From: Avena insularis
Taxonomy: Eukaryota > Streptophyta > Magnoliopsida > Poales > Poaceae
Length of the DNA: 64,000 nt
Direction: 5' to 3'
Assembly (NCBI GenBank): GCA_023614405.1
Contig: CM042685.1
Coordinates: 90,386,684-90,450,683, forward strand
The translations under genes and the position numbers were made by a program. Below, one piece after another: positions 56,593-64,000 of this stretch (position 1 is the first letter of the stretch; each line of letters starts with the position of its first letter). Below the pieces are notes generated by a model. That model saw only the letters and a list, made by a program, of their open reading frames with translations. It did no database searches and was not told the origin of the DNA.

Positions 56593-59452
56593 TGTAACAC
56601 CCCGATTCTGAAAAGACCGTGGACTCTATGTGACATGCCAATCCCTGGATCGGTTCATTTGCCCACAATAGAGTAAGATGAATAACATAGAAAAATATCC
56701 GTGTATCATGAATAACGAAGATCCAGAGTACCATTATTACAATAAAAGCTTAGCCCAAAGCTAGCTCAAATTATTCAGGTAGCAACATAAATAAAGTAAA
56801 TCCTCCATTCTTCAAATTGCCCACAAGTGAACAAGTTCCGAGTGGAGTACCGTGGCCTATATCGATTACTCAGAATCGGAATAACCTGCAACATGAAACG
56901 TAGCAGCCCCGAAGGGTCAATACATGGAATGTATGGCAAGTAGAGCTAGTAATGGAGACAATAGTGCTAACATCTACATGCATATTTGGCAAGTGGAGCT
57001 GTGTCTTGCTTGCATTTGCAAATACATTTGTCCTACTTTCATAAACAGTTTTTGATTTTCTTTGAAAAGATCCCAATTAAGTTAACCCAACAACATTAAA
57101 ACAATTATGAAATTGGAATGAGCGAGAAACATGTCATGGAATCAATATCAAGCAACTCAGTTGTCCATAACCGGGGACACGGCTAATCGATTAGATTATA
57201 CACCCTGCAGAGGTTAGTACACTTTACCCATGTGACTTGGCCAGCCTAGCTCGTACCATCACTCTCATTTTGGGTGATTATAGGGAGAAGACCAAGAAGA
57301 GACTGTTCGGGAAGTAGCACCTCAATCCCGACGTGCACCGGTCCAACCTACCAAAATTCTACATCTCTGGATACACGGGTTCGAGTTACCACAACCTACT
57401 AAGTCCAACCAACCGCCCATTCCATTATTGGCACATGGTTGTACACGTAAGCTACACAATAAAGAAGCCAATCAATTTCTCTCGATACCTGGGTGCCTTT
57501 CGCAATGAAACCACCAAAAATTATCAATACCATCACACCCAGGAGATTCATTGATTAAGTTATTTTAGTTTTTGCAAAACAACTCATTTAGAAACAACTT
57601 TCAGTGATGTAACCCAGCCCTCGTTCAACATAGCATGGCTAAGCACATCTACCAACGGTGGTTCATCTACCAGGAAAGCCCTACCACATAATAGGCCATA
57701 GCATAGCGATAGTATCAGCCTACACATGCATCTACAAAATACACGACAATGCATTGAAATAGTAGGACGATATCATGAACAAAGTAGCATCTACTTGCCT
57801 TGGTTGTAGCGGTCGGAAGAACAATCCACACACGAGCAAGCGTTGCACTCGTCACAATTGCATTCATAAACAAACAATCCACAACATATGCAACAAATAT
57901 GATGCATGAAAGCAAGAACGACAAGTGAATTGGTGCTACAACTGCACCACAACATCCTATTCCATAATACTACCGATTGCATGCATGGAAAATAGTTTTA
58001 GCGCTAGGAAAACTATTAAGTAAAAGTAATGCTCAAAACTAGAGCTAGAACTCAAATAATTCACTACCGGTAGTATACTATTTGTAAAATCTTGGAAAAT
58101 TCTACCGCATAGGCATCGCTGATTAGAAACAGTACCAACTGTAATTACTCAAAAAGGAATTATAAACCTCCCCGAGTAATTAAAACACTGCAGAAAGCCA
58201 CTAGACAGATTCTGCAGAAGTTTTTACTGTAAGCCTATCTTTTTAATTCACGATGAGATTCCCTTCGTTCCACTGAATCCAGGGACATATCATACGCGAT
58301 TTTTGGAGCTACGGATCTTTTTCTACGAATTTATTACTCCGAAAAGGCCACTAACTAGTTTGATTAAACTGTACTAAACCTTGCTGCAAAAGCCTGAACC
58401 AAAGATACAGCGAGATTCTACACGACTCACTGAATCTACACATATTTTATTTGCAATTTTTGGCCAAGCGGTTTAATTTCTACGCAATTTACAAGATTCT
58501 ACCGAAATCTGCCAACTAAAAGGATTAACGAAAATAACCATCAGCGTAATGACTGGTCAAAGCATCTGCTTGATCAGCGCTGACTGGGCGTCTGACTAGT
58601 CAACGCCTGAGTCTGACCAGTCAACGAACGATCCGAGCCGCTGATCTGAAATCCGACGGTGGCTGCAGGCTTACCGGAAACAAGCGGCGAAACGGACGGC
58701 GGCGAGTTCCGGACGGCGGCGGCGATCGGTTCCGGCGTCGGGGTTTTTCCTGCGCGGATGGAGAGGGTCACGAGGTCGTATGGCGGGGCGCAGGCGGCGG
58801 CGGCGCAGCGTGCATCGCGTGAGGCGAAGCGGCGACGGCAGCGAAGAGAGAGAGGAGGCGGCGGCCTCACCTGGGCGGCGGGGATGAAGGGCGACGGCGG
58901 CGGCGATCTTGGCGATGGCGGCGGCACGCAAGCCGAGGAGGAGGGGCGGCGGCGCGGTCCAGGAACCGAGGCGGCGGGGCGATCCCGAGGTGGGCGGTCG
59001 CGCAGGGTGGGCAGGGAGGCGGCGGGGTGGGGTGCGGTTCCCGAGGCCGGGTGGCCTCTTTAAGTGGGCCCTCTCGCGGAATTCCAAACTGATTCGGCGC
59101 GGAGTTGGTTTCGGACTCGGAAATCGGTCCGGAAATTCGGACCGTTTTCCGACGATTCACTAAAACGGCGACAACTTCTTCGTACGAGCTCCGATTCGAG
59201 CGATTCTTGCTCCTACGGTTTCGTACAGTCGAGGGAAACAATCTAAGGTCAAGGTTTGAGCGAAACCACTAGTCTACAAGGGTGGTCAACGCTAGTCCTA
59301 CTAAAGCCTCCCGTAGGAGCCTCGTAGCCAAATAAAATAGGGTTTTGCAAATAGCGTTTCGCCATACCTTTTCACTCGACGGTTTTGCATGGAAAGGCAT
59401 GATGCAATGATATGAATGATATGCAAGACCAAATCTAATTTGGGATGTGACA
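56593..59452 (-). repeat. 5' LTR of element 2
   Basis: 2860 bp, TGTAACACCC to GGGATGTGACA, partner of 48410-51540; about 2% substitutions in the parts I compared, plus the large indel in the GC-rich block. Confidence 0.95.
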
Positions 59453-59457
59453 GAAAC

Positions 59458-59613
59458 AATTTTTTTTTGGAATTTTTGATAAAAATAAGCAAGAAAAACA
59501 AAGCAAAGCAAAAGAAACTAAGCAAAACAAAAACAAAGTAAAGAGAATGGTTATCAAGGACTCCCCTTGTGAAGCTATCCTTACTCCCCGGCAACGACGC
59601 TAGAAAAAGTCTT
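59458..59613 (-). other. Leader of the Athila-like composite with primer-binding site
   Basis: On the minus strand TAGCGTCGTTGCCGGGGAG (59584-59602) closely resembles the tRNA-Asp type primer site (TGGCGCCGTTGCCGGGGA) common in Athila-type and other grass elements, about 10 bp from the LTR. The left side is interrupted at 59457 by element 2. Confidence 0.7.
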
Positions 59614-61196
59614 TGATGAGCTCAGATCACTTTAGAGCTTCATTGGGAAACCCTAAGATGAAGGTATGATGAGCACATCAATAAGTTTTCCCTCAGTTAT
59701 GAAACCAAGGTTATCGAACTAGTAGGAGGAAGGAAACAACTCCAAGGTGTTGCTAGAAACTTGGAATCCTGCACAACACAAACTCAAGACTTTGCCCCAA
59801 CTTATAGTGAGGTTGTCAATCTCACTGGTTTGTCAAAAACAAAGGATTAAATATATAGTGTGGAAGGTAATGGTTGCTTGCAGAAAGTAAACAGTAATAG
59901 TAGATGATGTAACAATGGTAAAGATTGGACTGGGGCCATAGTTCACTAGAGCTTTTCTCCTTAAGAAAGATAACATAACATGCTGGGTAAAAAAATTATA
60001 GCGGGGCAATTGACAGGAACTGAGCAAGGCATAACAATGCAAATACTAGACATTCATGATCCTATGATATTTGATTGGGCATCACAACAATATACATACA
60101 CCGCCATCCAACTGCATTTATGACAAGTAATCCATCTTCAGGTTATCATCCATACCCCTCCAATATTAATTTGGAAGCAATGGATAACTTCATTAAGCAA
60201 TGTGTGTAAAGTAAACAATACAATTGTTCCATGAACAAAAGATTGTTGTTTTCTCCCTAGTGGCAATATCACATGTACAACCTTAGATATTTCTATAACT
60301 TACCCTGATTCCATAGAGGCATGAACCCAGTATCGAGCATAAATACTCCCTTTTGGAGTCAATAGCATCTACTTGGCCAAGATAGATACTAGAAACGGAG
60401 AGCATGCAAGATCTCAAACAACACAAACATGATAGAATAAATAATCAATAAGACATGATAGAATTAATAATCAATCTGAGATAGTATGTAATATCCTTCG
60501 GATCCCTGCAAACACAACATGTATGATGACAAATAGATGATCTTGATGATGAACGGAGCTCACAAGATCTAAACATGATAGCAAAAAGGAGGAGAAATAA
60601 CCATCTAGCTACTGTATGGACCCATAGTCTAAGAGTGAACTACTCACACATCATACGGGAGGCTGGCATGGTGATGAAGAAGGCCTCCAGGATGATCTCT
60701 CCTCTCCAGCAGGGTGCCGGGAAGAGCTTCAGATCCCCCCGATCTAGGGATGATGGTGGCGGTGGCTACGACTGTTTCGTGGAGATCTGATCGGGTACTT
60801 AGGGTTTTGACATCTGGGGGCTTATATTGGCGAAGAGGCGAGGAAGGAGGGCAACCAGGGGGCCCACACCCTACCCAGGAGCGGCATAGGGTGAGCCCCC
60901 GCATGGGGGGGGGTGGCCACCCTGTGGCTCCCCTCCGGTCGCCCTTCGGTCTCTGTGTTCTCCTAGGTGAAATATTGATTTTGTCTTTTATCCCGTCCAA
61001 TTCCGAGAATATTTCCTTACTAGCTTTTCTGAAACCAAAAATAGCAGAAAACAGGCAACTGGCACTGCCGCATCTTGTTAATAGGTTAGTCCCAGAAAAT
61101 GTATAAAAATACCTCAAATTGTAGAAAAAGCATAGCAAAGTGGATACTAAACAAGCATGTAACATCAAAAATTATAGATACGTTTACGACATATCA
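59614..61196 (-). repeat. 5' LTR of the Athila-like composite
   Basis: About 1583 bp, TGATGAGCTC to GACATATCA. A minus-strand TATA-like word at about 60821-60829 has one change (CAATATAAG against CTATATAAG in the 24404 LTR). TSD AGCTC follows at 61197-61201. Confidence 0.88.
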
Positions 61197-61201
61197 AGCT
61201 C

Positions 61202-61299
61202 CCACTCACTAAAAGTCCCTCCATATTCTCCATTCAAAAACCGACTCAAATTCCCATTAAATTTCCACCAAATTTAATGTAATCTCTGATTAAATAAAA
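61202..61299. other. Flank between composite and CACTA element
   Basis: About 100 bp, likely the continuation of the copia LTR remnant that ended at 24398. Too short to confirm. Confidence 0.35.
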
Positions 61300-61317
61300 C
61301 ACTACAAGAAATATGCT

Positions 61318-61480
61318 CACTAGTGACCTTTTCTTAATGACCATGGATTTTTTGGTCATAGATCTATGACCGTTCTAAACCAGCTGGTCATAAGGCATTT
61401 GCGAAGGTCTAAACTTAAAAAATTATGACCAATTTTATCAATAAGGTCACAGTTTTCTAACACGAAATGGTCGTAGATGG
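61318..61480. repeat. Subterminal TGGTCAT/ATGACC repeats of the CACTA element
   Basis: At least seven copies of a GGTCAT or ATGACC-like word in both orientations, including an inverted pair (TGGTCATAGATCTATGACC) at about 61353-61371. Confidence 0.75.
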
Positions 61481-61690
61481 ATATCATTGGTTTAGAGTCT
61501 TGAATAAATTTGAGATGTTAGGAGAGCCATTGGATCAGAGCAGAATGGATGGACGAGATCGTGATCCGGGTTAGTTTTCCCCGACCCATCCCCTCCAAAC
61601 CCTAACTACTCCTCTAGTTCTCCTTTCTCACAGAAGCTGCCGCCAGTTCCTCTCTTGCAACGAGCGCTTGTCAACACAGCCGCCGCCACC

Positions 61691-61901
61691 ACTCACCCGG
61701 AGACGATGTTCCCACCGGCGGCTGACCTCGAGTATGAGGAGGAAGATGATGGAGAATAGTAGTGCCGCATCTTCCGCCTCGCCGCCGAGGTGGACCGCCC
61801 CCTTTGTTGCCCCTACGACTGTCGTGACAACATCCGCTTCGTCCATGACGGCTGCCAGCTCCGATGGCTCACCGCCTGGAACGAGAACTAGTGCAAGGTA
61901 C
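61691..61901 (+). pseudogene. Degenerate exon-like fragment in the CACTA element
   Basis: From ATG at 61706 (MFPPAADLEYEEEDDGE) the frame hits two stops, goes on as CRIFRLAAEVDRPLCCPYDC and RDNIRFVHDGCQLRWLTAWN, hits a third stop, and reaches an AAG|GTACT splice-donor-like end (about 61899). The preserved reading after the stops suggests a decayed exon. I do not recognise the family. Confidence 0.4.
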
Positions 61902-62834
61902 TATCTCCTGCCTCCTTCGTCGCTTATGGTTTCTCCCTATGTTGGGCATCCATACCTGTCCTGATTGACCGTCCTCATGTGGCTGTGCGAGGTACTATCT
62001 CCTGCCACAGCCTTGCTCGACCTCCTCTCCGCCCCACCACTAGCCAGAGCGGGTGGGCTCGCGTCACTGCTGATGAAGGCCTGCAGGTGGCTGACCCGTC
62101 CGCCGTTGGCCTCGCGTCCCTCAGATCTGATTCGCGTCGGCGATGGGAGTGTAGGGCAATCACCTGCAACAACCAACGCCAATGACGACGCGTATCAGAT
62201 TAGCTTAGATCCGATCCGCGTCCCTCAGATCTGCTCCACATCCACGTCAACAAAGAAGTGCATAGGTACAAACATATGATCCCCTCTCTCTCCTCCCAAT
62301 AAGATTAGGATGAATTGGTGTGTGGAGGAACGCAGATTTCTCCCCTGCTTAGGTTTTCTTAGATGGGATATTTTGTTGGAAGGGAATGCTAGTACGAGAT
62401 GGTGTGCTGTAGCGGTAGCCATTGCTTTTCATTTATGTTGTCGTCTACGTGAGCTTGTGAGTTTTAGAGTTTTCGTTTCTAGCATAGGAAAACCTGATTT
62501 GTTATTGTCGTTTTTCATTGACTCTGAACATTATTCACTTAATCGAGTTGATAATGAACAAGTTGTGCTATAGGAGTAATTATTTAGTGTGAATATTAAA
62601 ACAGATTATAATCTGTAGTTGGTGCGTGTCAATACTAAAAGTGTGAATCATGGATTAATGTTAGGAGTAATTAGCTGTCTTGTTTGTTATGCTAAAATAG
62701 CAAGATTCTTGTGTTCTTTTTTAGGGGAGATTCTTGTGTGCATAATTACATCACTTGTCACTGTGCTTGATTACTTTTCATATGAGTATCTTATCTATTT
62801 GCTAATCTGGCATGCTTTTGCAATAAATTTACAG

Positions 62835-62984
62835 CATGGATTGTGGATGGAAGCTCCATACATCCTGTGTGCCATGGGATCGAGAATTCTGTACAAGGTT
62901 GTGCTCGCCGATGGCGCTGCACTGGCTGTCCGACGCATCGGCGAGAGCAGCGGCACCAAGAAGCTCAAGGACTTCGACACACAG
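62835..62984 (+). pseudogene. Captured exon of an LRR receptor-like kinase
   Basis: A 150 bp segment with splice sites (TTTACAG before, CAG|GTACAA after) encodes 50 codons without a stop. The stretch ILYKVVLADGAALAVRRIGE and the KLKDFDTQV end match kinase subdomains I-III of plant LRR receptor-like kinases of the subfamily with AVRR in place of the usual VAIK/VAVK box. The glycine loop is altered (AMGSRILYK). Only this exon is recognisable here, inside a CACTA element, so it is best read as a captured fragment, not a working kinase. Confidence 0.65.
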
Positions 62985-62999
62985 GTACAATCCTTATTT

Positions 63000-63805
63000 C
63001 CTTCACCATGTACCTCCATTGTTACGTGAAGTGAAAATTGTTCAAGTTGTTTCAGTTTTGGTAGGAGACCTTGAGCTGGAGTCTTCTTTTATCGGTGTTG
63101 GATGAAAAGAACAATCTAATTGTAATGGTTGATTGCAGACCTGATGAACCAAATACATTTTTTGGTGGTAACATGATAATTTGCTTTTCTTGTGTGGTCT
63201 CTGATCATCATCAATCTTCTGGTGATAGGCATTGTGGTGATATTGTTCATGCAATAGAACGTGTATATATTTTTAATTGAGCAGCGGGAAGGTATTGAGT
63301 TCCCCCGGTCACTTATATCTATGAACTCTCAAGTCAGGTCCCTAGGTCACTTCCATCCAGGAAGGTAGTGAGGTCCCCAGGTCGTAGTGCATAGCTACCA
63401 CATTTTCATTCTGATCAAAATAGTGAGTTTACTAAATGTATGCTTCTCCTGTTCATAATATTTGAGTAGCTAACCCTATTGGTGCTTGGATGAAACTGTA
63501 CAGACTGTTTGTTTTCTGGATGTATGTCTCAAGTTTCAACAATCTATGAACTCATTAGTATTTGATTTGTGACTTGATTGGTATTTTGAACTTGCTAATG
63601 AATGAAGTTTAGAACAGTACTGTTGCTATATACTTCTTGTTTAGGGATTTTTCATTCAAATTTAAATTGTGCATGCCTGTATTTCCTGATACCAGGTTGT
63701 TGCTATATTACTGTTGTTATCCATAGTCTAGTACTTCATTCTATATTGGCTTCATGCTAATTACTTGTTGATCTGATTGGTTTTGTATTATTTACTTGTG
63801 ATATG
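63000..63805. other. CACTA interior, non-coding
   Basis: T-rich, intron-like sequence after the kinase exon. I see no supported gene. Confidence 0.5.
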
Positions 63806-63814
63806 ATGGGAGAG

Positions 63815-64000
63815 GCCCAGGTGTACTTGGAGGAGCTCTTGGACTATGGGGAAGTCAACAACAAAGTGGTCAGCGGCATCTCTATTCCAGGTCCAAGCCC
63901 GAGCTGCTCCGTGCCATCCAGGACCTCAAAGGAATCCCCTCATTCCTCGTCGCTAATGTCCTTGATTCCTCCGGGAGAATATCAAGCAGGTAAAGATGGA
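63815..64000 (+). other. Exon-like stretch at the window edge
   Basis: GC-balanced coding-like sequence. One frame reads KPELLRAIQDLKGIPSFLVA and NVLDSSGRISSR before a stop. I do not recognise it, and it is cut by the window end. Confidence 0.25.

Larger units (their letters stand above)
48410..59452 (-). mobile_element. Tekay/RIRE3-type gypsy retrotransposon 2 (11.0 kb, internally deleted)
   Basis: GAAAC TSDs at 48405-48409 and 59453-59457. LTRs 48410-51540 and 56593-59452. Minus-strand order: primer site, ORF0, gag, protease, RT stub, integrase, chromodomain, polypurine tract. About 1.1-1.2 kb of RT and RNase H present in element 1 are absent. The family differs clearly from element 1 but is of the same lineage, and it is related to the diverged plus-strand LTR at 6019-23876. 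Confidence 0.93.
24404..61196 (-). mobile_element. Composite non-autonomous Athila-like gypsy element
   Basis: A single original insertion is framed by AGCTC TSDs (24399-24403 and 61197-61201). The 3' LTR is at 24404-25968, and the 5' LTR is at 59614-61196 with a primer-binding site next to it. Later insertions occupy 26732-40604 and 48410-59457, and probably 41372-43919. The internal region lacks protease, RT, RNase H and integrase, and only a gag-region ORF is left. An extra LTR (45938-47657) and a second copy of part of the internal region show an internal rearrangement. Athila-type assignment rests on the Asp-type primer site and remembered similarity to Triticeae families; the family name is uncertain. 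Confidence 0.75.
61300..64000 (+). mobile_element. CACTA (En/Spm) transposon, left end
   Basis: CACTACAAGAAAT at 61300 is the classic CACTA terminus. Within the next 200 bp there are many TGGTCAT / ATGACC words in both orientations (for example 61353-61374), the subterminal repeats that bind transposase. The right end is beyond the window. No transposase is seen; instead exon-like fragments follow. Confidence 0.82.

Noticed and set aside
62619..63029. A 136-codon gene including the kinase segment
   Set aside because: Only the 150 bp between splice sites looks like kinase; the upstream part of the frame is T-rich intron-like sequence.

Overview
This window is intergenic DNA from a large-genome cereal grass, most likely Pooideae. 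That is an inference from the families present: Tekay/RIRE3-type and Tat-type gypsy elements, a BARE/Angela-like copia LTR, an Athila-type non-autonomous gypsy family of the kind common in Triticeae and oats, and a CACTA transposon. I see no intact host gene, tRNA or rRNA. Nearly every base belongs to a nest of transposable elements, and most boundaries can be fixed by target-site duplications (TSDs).

Left block (1-23876). A plus-strand gypsy LTR (1-6018, truncated by the window start) carries a 4.5 kb minus-strand solo LTR (1189-5737, TSD GGCTG). It abuts a second plus-strand LTR remnant (6019-7909 plus 23204-23876). That remnant was interrupted by an odd element (7910-23203, TSD CAATA) whose two ends are 336 bp inverted copies of an LTR-like 3' terminus. 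A complete 13.1 kb Tat-lineage element (7993-21087, TSD CAGTC, LTRs about 5.7% different) then landed inside the left arm of the odd element. Its gag-pol runs on the minus strand and is broken. It also carries a multi-exon gene on the opposite (plus) strand (9123-12744).

Middle and right block (23877-61299). A copia LTR remnant hosts a composite non-autonomous Athila-like element (24404-61196, TSD AGCTC, minus strand). This composite holds two Tekay/RIRE3-type elements, both minus strand. The first is 26732-40599 (TSD AGAAC, about 4 kb LTRs, nearly complete coding). The second is 48410-59452 (TSD GAAAC, about 3 kb LTRs, most of reverse transcriptase and RNase H deleted). The composite also holds a probable Helitron (41372-43919) and an internal, truncated, mosaic LTR with a second copy of the internal region. 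Both Tekay-type elements carry an extra ORF0 upstream of gag.

Right edge (61300-64000). The left end of a CACTA transposon contains degenerate exon-like pieces, including one 150 bp exon of a leucine-rich-repeat receptor-like kinase. This suggests captured host gene fragments.

The points most worth a second look are the LTR-like element with inverted ends, the antisense spliced gene in the Tat element, the repeated polypurine-tract-like motifs inside two elements, a conserved hairpin beside the polypurine tract of both Tekay-type elements, and the mosaic Athila-like LTR with a patched primer-binding site.
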